DNA of 64,000 nt from Lineus longissimus (lineage: Eukaryota; Nemertea; Pilidiophora; Heteronemertea; Lineidae), in contig NC_088325.1 of assembly GCF_910592395.1 (NCBI RefSeq), positions 14,820,109 to 14,884,108 of the forward strand. Reading direction: 5' to 3'. This document shows, one piece after another, positions 1 through 12,300 of the stretch; positions within the stretch are counted from its first letter, which is position 1, and every line of letters starts with the position of its first letter. A program made the position numbers and the translations under genes. The notes beneath the pieces are model-generated. The model worked only from the letters and a program-made list of their open reading frames with translations. It was not told where the DNA came from and ran no database searches.

Positions 1-3000
1 ACCAATCGAAAGGGAGCATTTGAGTAAGACCTCTGGCCAATCTTCCTTACAGGGAGGTGGTGAACTGGCCTTACGAGTTTCGTTTCGAATCCTCAAGGCC
101 ATGATTGATAAGATTTCAACGAAATGCAAGCCTTGCTTAGTAATCCTTTTGAGAAATGTCAGAGAAGGGCAGAAGTGGGTGGTAGTGAACGCCAGGTCAT
201 GCTTTGAAGGTTTTCAGGTTGCTGCCTTTAATCATGTAATGAAAGTAATTTGGACTTGATCTGCTCAAATTCGGGCAGCCACTTTTGTAACCCTGAGAGA
301 CATTCTCCAAGCTTTCCAGTTGTTAACCTTTGCCATGTGCAGAGACTGGCATCCTAGCTAAACTTTCACTCCGAGATGAATAAGGCTTAGAATCGCGATT
401 GCCCGGGAGAACAATCGCAGAGTGAGCCATCGATGTCCACAAGGGGAGGAAATTGACCCTTACAGCGCTTTCCACCATTGAGAAAGATCGTTCAACAGCG
501 ATGACAATCCATGAACGCCAATCAAACGTGAATGACTTGAGATCCCCTGCTGTGTTTGTCGGCCCAAATCTAAAGTTATATTCAAACTGTGTACGTACTG
601 TTTAGTTTCAACGTAGCTTTGTGTACAGTTTAACTCGGTTCTCTGCGTGCCAAGTTTCATTCATCATATTTGCTTTACTATCGCCATATTTTACCAGCGG
701 GAGACATGTTAACAATATCCCCGAACAAACCGAGCCATTATCATGCAGAAGCCCTACGTCATTGAGCGTATTTCATTTTTTTCCAAATTTGATTCTGAAT
801 AAAATGTGGGCTGCAAATTTAGCTACACCATGGCAAACTGTATCGCTCTGTGTTCACAAAGCACATCATATTGTTAATGTCTGTTATTTGTGGCTCGCTT
901 CCCAAATGCTGTAACATTGTGTACCTATCATGATTTTCCCACCGAGGGATCGGGTCACTTAATCATGCGAACATGAAGTCAATTTATTGAATGATAGTTA
1001 CGCTCTTTGCCCAGGTCGGGGTCGCCCATGATATCAATAATGTTGATAGCGGTGAACATACCAAGTGCACTTTTGTTGCTTTGTTTACCCATGTGATGGT
1101 AAAAAGTATCAAATGCTTATCTGCTTTATGGAAATGTTGTGAAAGCGAAGCCGTGTATTGATACGATTGCTGTCATATTTAAGGGGGCGGGGAGGGGCGC
1201 AAGCGGCTGTTGGGAGGAGGGGTCGTAAATTACTTTTTCCCCAATCTGCATGAGAAACACGCATTTCGGATACGTCTGGGATGGGTGAGGGGGCAGTAGG
1301 CTCTTGTGTCCCGCTGAGTACGGCCCTGTACACTACTGCCTTCAAACGTGATGTCGGTCACTTTAGCTCGAATTGACCCGATATCCTGGCTCGGCAGAGA
1401 TATACGTAATGGCACAATATCTGGCCGATGCCGACTTTTCTCTACGGTACTGTAGTACTTGGAAGCATTGGTCATTTGGAAAATGCTTATCCCTTCATCA
1501 TGTCCAACAGCACACAATCTGTGTAACAGTAAATATCTAAAATACATGGAGACTTTTCTGCTCAGCGCTTTCGGAAGCATTGTCGGTCAACATCAACCAG
1601 AATTTCCCTGAATACATACGGGGTTTGTGTGCGTTCTGCCTCCGTGATGGTCATTTAGCGTGCTGGTGATGCAATAGTTGATGTTGATAATATAAATGAT
1701 TGATTAGATTATGTGACCTGATGAGAAAATACAAAACAGTCTTGTTAGGTAATCACTCAATCAGTTATAGATCGATCCATGTTGGGCATGGGATATGTAT
1801 AAGTGTACGTAATGCTGTTGATTCAATGCACTTAGTTGATTTGATGCACTTAATGCATCAAGTTATAGGAACTGAACTATGTACGGCCCTAGCCATGTCT
1901 CCGCAACACTTGTCCGTCGTACCAGCAATACCATCCTGCAGCGAAAGATCGCATGCACGTTCATGCAAGTACACTGCATAAGATCAGCAGGACTGGCTGG
2001 CTATAAGGTCCATGATCCCCGGCCAGACGTGTGTGTCTCGAACACTCCATGTCGTCTAATGCTCAATTGCACCCTGGGGATGTCTGCTGTCTGTCCCATA
2101 GCGATGAGCACCCAGAATAAATCGAAAGTGACTCATTTAAGTTAAATTTAGTTTCATCTGCTCCATATGAACAACCACGTGAAGTCTGTACACTGCTTGT
2201 GACAATAGTGCGTGGGTAATTATGATCAGTCATTTGACATTGAAATATATAAAGTGTAAGAGAACCTGGGGTACAGATGACCAGACCTTCTTGGTCCATT
2301 GGAGGGCCATCAAGGTCACCCATCCATCTTCTTGGTCTGACAAGTCACAATATGTCACAATATTTCTCTGCTGCGAGTAATCTTCGTCCGTGTTTCTTGC
2401 ATGTTGTTGCTGGCTGTTGGAACACGGTGTAAAAGCGGAGTTCTTTATGTTGTTGGAACCTCGGGTGAAGAGAAGAAACAAAATATCGCGATTTTTCATT
2501 GCCGGAGAAGTCGCCCTTGTAGCCAAGGTTTGTCTTTTCACAAGCTACAAAAAAGGTTGTTGTCAATGGAAAATCGTATAACTCTCATTTGACGACGTCA
2601 TGTGGCAGGCTGACGGCTCTATTCCATAAAAAGAAATTAATTAGCCTAAGTATCGTAAAGTATTCTTCATTGTATCAAATGATATGAGGGAGTTTGATGA
2701 AATGTGTTGTCCTAAAAACAAGACAATAGAATGATGCATTGCATTGTTTTATTGAAGCTTTTTTTCAACGGCGAAATGATTCTCAACGCCGTGTCTGTTT
2801 CTGTTTCTAGTGTACTCAAGGGTGAAGTAGGCCTACCGTGGGGAAGTTCCTTAACCCGACTACATCGTCGTCGGTCCGCCCCACACACTAGGCGATGTCG
2901 TTCAAGCAAAGTTGCATACAGTTTGGGTGGGATGGGACAAGCGAAACCCTGTGACGAAGCTGGTTTGCCTTCTGGGTTCAAGAAAATCCAGCGATGATCA

Positions 3001-3835
3001 CAAATACAACATGATATCAAGGTCACCATTGCAAAATGCATGAATACAAAATGGTTGTAATATGGCTAACCTTGACCTTGAGAAAACATTCCGGGTCTGC
3101 ACAATAGCCATCAGTGGTCGTTTAGATTTCAAAGGGGCCACGAGCCACTTTTCAATATCTGATATCTTGTTCACACTAAAGAATCCGGGGGCGGTAGAGT
3201 CTTCACACCTGACGCATGCCACTTTTAGTTTATGATGGCACCCATGGTTTTCACGTTGCATGGGGTATTATGTGGGGTATGCAGGACGACGGGTTAGAAA
3301 TCCTATATCCCTAGCGGCGCGTGTCACTCTTGTTTAATCTCACAGCTCTTCTTCGGGGCTTCCACTTCTGCCGGGGCGTAATGTGAAGGCCACCCGACAA
3401 CTAGTGAGCTGTAGCCTACCATTTAAAGAATTTAACAAGTGAGCAAAACGTTATACTCTGGCACTTATATTGGTTCTTCGACACTGATACTAGTATTCCA
3501 ACTATGAAATTGGGTACCTGCATGATCATGTGGTAAACAATATAAATGTGCGATATAGACAGGTGGTGTGTTGCTTCAATGCATAATGGTGCTGAGGGTC
3601 ATCAATCATGCAAACTAACCAAATGCAGATTTTGAACTGAAAAATACAACTAACAACAATAATAGCTGATGATTTGTCTGTTACCAATGGCGCTACCTTT
3701 TTGCTGGTACTGTTTTGAATAATAGTGGTATTTCCCTTGTGCTATTTTTAGAATAAGCAGTTTTGGTACAGATGGTGCTGTGCATACATCGTGTACAGTG
3801 TGCTCAACTTCTGCCCTGAACATGAGAAAACGATA
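1..3835. other. Intergenic DNA, no gene recognised
   Basis: Reading frames here are short and mostly overlap on opposite strands, and none shows a recognisable domain or a consistent exon with splice sites. A purine-rich patch near 1180-1225 and a small palindrome near 1842-1862 (TGATGCA...TGCATCA) are the only local structures I noticed. The stretch could contain unrecognised non-coding exons or introns of a gene outside the window. Confidence 0.5.
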
Positions 3836-4025
3836 TGTGACCCGTCACAGCAAAATCAGGCGCATGTCGCTCTGAGCTTGGCAGGTTGAGACGGACTGTT
3901 TGTTCATTTCTCTATTGTCTGCCTTTTGTGAAATACGAGCACACCTATTTCTTCCATTATCTCCTGGTGTCATTTAGGATCATCTTCTGTGCGACATGCG
4001 CCTGGTTTTGCTGTGACGGGTCACA
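3836..4025. mobile_element. Non-autonomous TIR element (MITE), TA-flanked
   Basis: The two ends are near-perfect inverted copies of about 40 bp. The left end reads TGTGACCCGTCACAGCAAAA and continues through an AGGCGCATGTCGC block, and the right end is its reverse complement with about one mismatch in that block. Both ends are flanked by TA (3834-3835 and 4026-4027), the target duplication expected for Tc1/mariner-type insertion. The 190-bp size and lack of coding capacity make it a MITE. The outer bases are themselves palindromic around TA, so the exact boundary is uncertain by 2-3 bp. Confidence 0.75.
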
Positions 4026-4598
4026 TATGGGTTTAACATTCTTTAAATCATAATCGCATAGATGCCACAATCGCCTTAGTATTCAAATGGCACATTTTCT
4101 TCTCCAATTCTATACTATTTGTGGTCGCGACATGCAATTCGCAGCCCCACCCAAGTTGACTATAAACCGCATGATCTCGGCGCAGTGTAGGACCACCGCT
4201 GAAAGCTACCTGCTGACTCGTCTTTCAAAGGCCACAAATGCAGGATCAATGAAAGCTCTCCTCATGTGATGTAACGAAATAATATGATATTTAAAGTATA
4301 AAATTGCGATTTACCAATAAACGATATTACATATCATGATCGAAGCCGCACATTATGTGGGCAATGTTTTATATCATAATCTGTTGAAACAAATAAGTCA
4401 TGCTTTAGAACATATTATCTCTTGAATACTAGCATGACAGACACTTTGTATTGAAACACTTATAGACTTCTAAATGCTCTTGTATATCTTGTTATGGTGA
4501 CAATATTATCTTATTTTAGATCCCAGGGCCATCGTACAACCCGGAAGTGTTCACTAGAATGTGTTTTATGTGTTAACATCTTGTCATATCCGGCCTTA

Positions 4599-4771
4599 GG
4601 CTGACGTTACATAGGCCTCATTCGTTCACTTCCCACATGTCACGTTCCAGCTTTACTTAACGTTCCTCGGTGAATGCACGGCCTTGTGGCATGCATTCAG
4701 TGAGGAACGAACGCATTAAGGGGAACGTGACATGTGGGAAGTGAACGAATGAGGCCTATGTAACGTCAGCC
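4599..4771. mobile_element. PIF/Harbinger-like MITE, copy 1
   Basis: This is a 173-bp hairpin-forming element. About 50 bp at each end are inverted copies with roughly one mismatch; the ends start GGCTGACGTTACATAGG and finish with the reverse complement. The flanks are TTA on both sides (4596-4598 and 4772-4774), as expected for PIF/Harbinger 3-bp TWA target duplications. The centre also pairs partly (CGTTCCTC...GAGGAACG around GTGAATGCAC). A second, diverged copy of nearly the same length lies at 45573-45744. There is no coding capacity, so it would need a transposase from elsewhere. Confidence 0.82.
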
Positions 4772-4774
4772 TTA

Positions 4775-7700
4775 GGCGATGCAAATCATACAAAGTACAA
4801 AAATTGGTCATGGCAACTATTCCCTGGAGTCGTATTTTCCTATGTGTTAACCTGTTTCAAAATTACTTTTGTCTCTGCAAGCTTTTTTACGATAGCAGAT
4901 CTGAGTAGCAAGACGATGACATCGGGAATGCTGGCCATGTCCTGCATGCCCAATGATCTAGGTAAAAAAGAAAACCACATATCTATAACAGTGGCCTTTG
5001 AAATCCGAATCTTTGTAGGGTATATGTTTCCTTCTGGCATGTTGAGGAGAATAAAGGTCAAACACCGTGTGTTGTTGACGAAATCGAAGTAACGTGAATA
5101 AAGTGACAAAGCAATAGTGAGTTGGTGAGATCCGAATAAAACTTACACGATTTCTAAAGCAAATAGATATATGAAAGAAATCTACTATCAAACTGGAGAA
5201 CGTGGGCTGCCTTCCTCCTAGGCCCTTGCGAGTTCGTCTGTTTTTTCGTCATATTGTACCCAATAGCCTCCGTGTTTATGAAAGCGACAGCAAGTGTATT
5301 TAGCTGGTCCTAACCGTATTGCTGTCATACGAAAGCTTATGATTTGGATTCATTTGTAACCGGTATGCCCTAAAGATATAGGTTACCTCCTTTCGACGTC
5401 AGTTTGTATTTCTATCTTTTTTACAACTGCAAAGCTTTATTTGCTGACATTATAGAACGCTCATATAATAATGTTTATTGAAATTCGTATTTACTGTAGG
5501 ATGTTGTGAACTAACCTTAAACACCATACGTTGATAAAATAAATTGGATATTTGAACAAAGGGCGACACTCAAGGCCACGATAACTGATGATAGTCTCAT
5601 TGCTACTTGTCTTAGTCACAATCACTGAAGCGTGAAGGTTCTCAACCCTCTGGATGGATCACAATCACATTCAAGGTTACCCATATCGTAACAATGAAAA
5701 ACCATTGTCTATAATCTTCTGGATTCTTCCAGTTAACTTTCAGATCTCTGATCTGGATAGATTTTGTCCCCTTTCTGATTGCATAATGGATGAATTAGTC
5801 ATGTCATAGATATAGCTCATCTGAGAGTCAGGGGTCACGCGATTTAACGAAGCAGGGGAACTATTTAGATGTTGAGATTTCAGACTAATCTTCCCTTTGC
5901 GGGAGTGGTCAGAGTAGCCTGTTGTTTAAACACTGGACCAGGTCTGGTGGGTGTTGGTGATCGTCTATGACAGGTATTTGAGTTGATACACGAGCCTAAG
6001 CCTGACCCAAACCCTGGCTAGATACGTCAGCATGGAATTGTATCCACGCAGTTATAAATTTCATCTCTCTAAAGAGCAGCGCCTTGAGAGCAGCGTGCCC
6101 TTTAACTTGTTTAAAAGCTGTGGTTACATTCCTCGTCGTATTGAGGCACATGTATACTGATTGTTCTTATTCAGCATTGCTGTCGTTCCTATTTAGGTGG
6201 TCTTTTGATGATGAACATAAGAAACAGCTTCAGATTTCTTTCTACAGTCGCAGTATATGCGACAAGCAAACTGTCAAAGAGAAATCTGGAAGTTAGCAAT
6301 TAAAACTTGATTGTCAACCCCTCGACATCCCACTAATGACTAAACCTCCCTGATTCCCTTAATGTATCTGACGAACTCCCGGAAGTAGATAAACGTGCCA
6401 ATTAGACGAAAACTCAAAACTCATCCATCCTTGAATATTCCCTTTGTGCACACCACTCTATAAGTAAATAAGCGTTCAATCTAATTGTGGCCCTTTAATG
6501 CAGGACCCTTTTCATGCTGTGGTCCTTCAAGAGCCGAAGTCAAAAAGGTTACATGCTGCTTAATCTGATTGAGAAGACACAGGATCAGAATCAGTTGCTC
6601 TGCATTTATTCATAAGTGTCCTTTATATGCTTTGATAATGCATTCTACTGTAATTAATATAGGTGAATCAAACATACATGTAGTTAAGGTGGAGCAAGAT
6701 CCTCATTTTGCGGTGCCACATGTCGTTGATGATGCGATTGTGTCCAGCTGGACCCCAAGGCTACGTCTTAATTGAACTCCCTGACTAAAGAGGGGACAGA
6801 GCCTGTTCTTCATCGGGTCTGTTTAAGAGAAGGGACTTTCGATTCAACTTTTATTGTATTCAGTTTGTCTGCAGTTGAACGTATTAGAGAGGCGACCAAG
6901 GTGCTTATACGAGATTATCGGATCATACCATTGCTTACCACATGACATAACGTGTCAGTCCTACATGTATACCAGTGATACTGGCAAGGCTAATCAAGCC
7001 TGATTCCCACCTACAGGCAGTCCTTCCGTCAAGCCACACGCTTCCCGGTAGCAGCTGGTTAAAAGGCTGTTATTCCTTTACAAAATCCTTTTCAAAATTC
7101 ACTTTCTTGTCAGTTCTTAATCACAATTAAAGTATATTGAGGACAAAGTCACAACCAGAATCCGGGATATGATCATTTTAAATGGGTAAAAAGCCGAGGC
7201 CACCAAATAAAACCTGATCAGATGGCGCAAAAATAATTTAATTGAATCTGGAATCGCAGGAGGCATGGGGACTTCATAATAAACCCATAAAGACTGATCG
7301 GGGAAATCAATCATGCATTTTGGCAAAGAAGCTGATTACGCCCCCAGAACGAAGCCATTATGATGATTCCCCTTTTGGGTCTCGTCCGTTGTCCAGAAGC
7401 TATTTAGCCAGGCTAATTAAAACCGCCCATGCGTCGGTTGCTTTTCAAACAGCAAAAGCTCCGCGGTTGGTACAGCCAGGGATATTTTTAATCGACTTTC
7501 AACAACAGTTCGCTGGGTTCTCTAACGGGTTGTGCATTGTGGAGCAAACGCTTTTGGAGAAATTGTTACGTAAACTTTGTCAATGTCTTGACTTTATGTT
7601 ATGCATCGAGCAGAACCACCTCATAGACTAATGGAATACTGGGAATAACTATGAATGAACTTTATTGATAAACCGAGGCAACTTGTACCATTTACATGCT

Positions 7701-9233
7701 ATGAAAGAAAGACACCAATTGGTTTTCTGGCCTTGCTCACAGTATATTTGCCGAAACACAAACTGCTAGTGAGCGAGCCCTCCGGCCTGCGACTCGGTTA
7801 AGGTTCATTGAAAAATGACGAAGTTGGAGTTTGAGACGCCCCTAACCCCATCAGTTACAGCTTACAGCAGCTCAAAGGTTACCTGAGCGCTTCAGATCGG
7901 CGTAAAAGATACAAGTTAAAACCATGCCGATTCATCTTGCAATTTTCCTACCACTTTCGTCTCCAATTATCGATATGCCAGCCTAATATTAGCAAATCGG
8001 CTGGTCGCATACAATGGAAGGTATTTTAGTAGTTTTTTGCTCCTCAATAGCTATTTGACCCGAAAACCTGCAGCATTCGCAGCATGGAAATGGCAAGTAT
8101 TGGATTTTTGAATGTTGTATTGATTTACTCCGCTAACGACAACAGTTTAACCATCATTGACCATAATATCACGTTCAACAGTGATTTTGCCAATGACTTG
8201 TAATTTATGGCTATCACTGGCAATCATAAGTGTAAAATCACTTGACGAACTCGTGGCGACGCGGACACATCGCGATCGCGTATGATCGTTTCTTTTCTGT
8301 GAATATTTGGTATCCACAGGTAGTCGAAAGGTCGTTCAGGCTACCTTCGCTATACCTTCGCTGGATCGTTGATAGCCAACCGAAGATGCTTGATCGGTTA
8401 GATTTTTTCCTTCCATCAAATAAGCAACGGGGCATACAATTGCGCGTTATATAAACTATTCCAGATTACAGTATTATTGTCTGTCTAGACCTGATGCCTA
8501 CTCACTGATCTTAATTGATACACTCGACCACAGATCGATCATTTCCGAGTGAAAATTATATATATCGATCAACCATTCCACTTAAACTATGACGGTATGT
8601 TGTTTGATTTCTGTACTAACTTTGTATGTAAGTTTGATTCTGGTAATATGAATTCAGTAAGATGACTTTTTTAGTCTTAATTAAAGGAATTCAGTGATAC
8701 CGAAATTTCGTTTTGGTCTACTGCCTCACAAGTTAAACCAGCATTTAACTTCATTCACGAAAGTATTGCGAGTTATCATTGACATATGAAATATTAATGT
8801 TTTTCACTAAAATCTATCTGCTGTGTACAAGTATCTGTACATCGCCAATTATCTAGTATGTATGCATCCTAATGACATACAGTTAGGGACACATAGCGAG
8901 TAATGTTCGCTCGGAAATTACCAGAACTCATCTTTTCCAATTAACCTATATTAACCTATACGGTACATATACCCCTACTAGTTTTTTAGGACATTCCTGA
9001 CAAATTGAGTGAGAAAAATGACGAGTAGCATATTACTGTAATATGCTGTTGTACTTGTAAGTCGTTAAAGAAAAATAACGACCTAGTTATTTAAAATTAC
9101 AGGTCGTGTTGCCTCTGATGAACTTCAATTGTGATATTATCTGTATAAACATTAGCATGTCTTTCTGGCGGTCTGGTCGTGATTCACAGGGGCACAGAGA
9201 CGCTCTCATGAAAAGAAAAAAAATGAATAATAC
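4775..9233. other. Intergenic DNA, no gene recognised
   Basis: No frame has domain features or plausible paired splice sites. The longest open frame is about 129 codons at 7242-7631 and has no recognisable motif. AT-rich DNA dominates from about 8450 to 9230. Confidence 0.45.
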
Positions 9234-9305
9234 CCCTGGAGCGGATTTGAACTAGGAACCCTCGCCACTTGATCCTTACCGGCTTACCCACTAGTCCATG
9301 AAGCC
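9234..9305 (-). repeat. tRNA-derived SINE-like unit (degenerate)
   Basis: On the minus strand the unit has an A-box-like TGGACTAGTGGG and, about 35-40 bases later, a B-box-like AGTTCAAATCCG, the layout of an RNA polymerase III internal promoter. The acceptor stem does not pair well, so a working tRNA is unlikely. T-rich sequence follows on the minus strand (A-rich at 9210-9230 on the plus strand), which would suit the body or tail of a SINE. A degenerate tRNA pseudogene is the alternative. Confidence 0.5.
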
Positions 9306-12300
9306 GTTGTTGTGAGTGGACGTATTTTTCAGTTTTTCACCTCACGTGCAAGCTTGTCAGAATGGGGTCTTTTGTGCCATATGTACCATGTTCAGTTTTA
9401 ACATGGCCTTTAAAATTGACCCTTTTACAATATTGGCAAAGTGAATTCATAAGATACATAATCAGGAGATGAACGTGGCATCCTGTGATGATTATAGGAG
9501 CACGCAGCTTTTTTTCGAGTTTTAAAGATGCAGAACAATTTCCCGCTTTGCTAGTATCAAAACCATTCGTGTATTGAGGAACTGTCTGATGAAGTGGGAA
9601 CAGTCAAGCGAGGTCGCAATGGCCACTTAGAGTAAGACATATAAACTGAGGCTCTGAGCGCTCTGCATCCAGTGCTCCGTTGGAGAATACGGTAGCGCCA
9701 CTGCGGCCTGCTGGTAGTCTATCACATATGAGGGCGTTTGAAACATTTTCAATTTCAATTTTTTTAACGAGACCTTTAAATATGCATTCACTCGTTCAAA
9801 ACCAAAACCACTGTATTGTTCATATATGACTATCTAATAAACCATGCTGGACTGGACGCATGGCTGTTCAAAACCAATATCAAATGACATGATGACATGC
9901 TTGAAAACATAACTCGTATAAATCGTATGCAGTTTTATTGTGCATTGAAATCCCTTTTTTCACGCAACAGATATGCACGTATTTCAGAATAGAGCATGCA
10001 TTTGATGTCACAGATTAAGAAATGATAAAAATGAAATGATTTATAGCAGCTCTGCAGGTTTCATTGAGTCCCTTGTGGGAAATCGAGATGAAAAATTCAG
10101 ATAATGGCTTTGTCGGCTGTGGATTGCACAATCATCCTGAATGAACCATGGTTCACTTGATAAAAAATATCATAAAATATTTACTACGTGTGAAGTTCAT
10201 CATTATTTAATAACTAATTCTTGCTATAAAATCCAAATGAATGTGACTGTTTCATTTGCTTTTCAATTTCTGAAACTCGTACCATTTGAAAGAACTTGGC
10301 CCAGTTCAGCATCGCAGTTTGCCAACGACTGTCGATTAGAATTCAAAACTATTTGCGATTCGTCTGTCCATTGATGGTGTTCGCTGCGAAATGGGCATAG
10401 CAGTGTTGTTATCCTTTTGACGAAACAAGGTTTCGACTTTTCAACTGCTTACGATGGCCAATATAAAACATAGCACAGAACTAATTAATGTTTATTTAAT
10501 GAATCATGATGCGGTTATCACCTCCATAATCGATTGAGAGCTAATATTTGCAAGGTGCTATTCATTATAAACTGACGCTGAATGAAGTGAACAAGACAAC
10601 TGGTATATCGATCACAACACGAAGCTTGTGGGATAAAAATATGTGGAGGGATACTGCTGTTTGACCTAAAGCTTTCTGAGTTTGGGGTTCCACCTTCGTA
10701 GATTTAAAGTAACTCCTTCGGTTATACATGTGCAGTCTGTGGAAATTTTGATAACTTTGCACACGTACCACAATACTCTCGGCAAAAGTGTTCCCAATGT
10801 TTCAAGTAGAATATGAGGCCTAGAATATGAGACAGCGCTTACATCAGGCTTGTTGAGTGCTTCGACCACTTTTCAACTTCGAAATATTTTAAGAATAAAT
10901 CAGACTTTGGAATATCATAAGTGGCAAAGAGCAACTCTCATGTAGATTGATGTCGGTCCCTCATCCAAGTACGCCCAAATAGACACAGACGCGTGACACT
11001 GACCGACAAGGTCGTTTTGATGGCGGTAAAGTGGCGTTGAAGAGCCTGGAAACGACGGAAACACGGGATTGTAGTGAGTCATAGTTTAACGACAATAGTT
11101 CTATCATTAAGACAGGATATCGATGTTTGCTGAACAATCTAAAGATATCTGCACAACAGTTCCATTTACCAATGTCATTTCTCGGAATCAGTAAGAAGGC
11201 CTCTCCAAATTTGATGGCACATCATAGACGTCTTACCAACCTCTAATGGAGAGGCCATTCATCTTAAAAGAAGGAGACTCTCCATTGCAAGAGTGTTTCG
11301 GACTTTGTATGTTCATCGTAATGAAATGGCCAACTCTTGTGTCGGATATTTACTATCAATAGTATTTCTCTCTTCTCATCCAGCACAAGTTGTTCGTCAG
11401 TATGTATGGTTCTCATGTAGCTCCAAGCCGAGTGCTCGTAAATATGAGCCTCAGGGATCGATCCTCGGGTGCAATATCACTTAGTGTCTCCGTTTTGAAA
11501 CAGTTCCCATCCTCGTTTAGGAAACACTGGACAGTAGATCAACATATTTTGTGCACCAACTCGTATGCTTTCTGCTAGGGAGAGGGACGGTGTATTATCT
11601 GTATCTAATAGTAGACTTAGAAAGCCATAAAACTGACAGCTGAGAGGCGTTAGGCCGCGACCATGTTCGCTTTTTGCATGTATTACGGAAGTCTTACCAT
11701 AAGAGCAAAAAGCACGAAGTGTTTAGATTTTGCGTAAGATGCATAATATATGATATAGATATACAACGAGACAAGGCAAAAACCTTCGGTTTCCTGATTA
11801 CGATATATGATAATGATACTGTCATGATCCGGTCAACATGACTGAAGAATTATAATTAAGGAAATCGCGACTATCTGCCTTTACATGTATTTACTCAATT
11901 TGCTGATTATTTGATAATTTCCTGGGTCATCAAGTCATAACCCTCTGATACGCCGCCTTTAATTGCAGCATGACCTCAACAAAATAATTCATGACGGAAA
12001 TTAGTGGGTTTTGTGCGGACTGTGGTTGTTTTATTAGCTGTTAATTGGGGAAAAGTGATACAAAATTAATGTGGGGAAAGTTATTTTGTTAATGATGCAA
12101 AGATATTATCATCTCATGAGAATGGAAAAAACTTTGGCTAAGTGCTTGTAATCTAATGTAATACTGACGTATACGGTTGCTTTTACTGGATAAACTTGAG
12201 GAGAGTAGAAAAATGAGTGTTGCTTAATAGATTGCTTAGACTTCCTCGTATGTGGACTGTTCACTGTTTCACTTGTCCGAAGTTTGATCGTATCGTTGTT

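Noticed and set aside
7242-7631. 129-codon plus-strand frame
   Set aside because: Starts at a non-ATG codon, has no domain or bias typical of the four real genes, and lies in repeat-bearing intergenic DNA.
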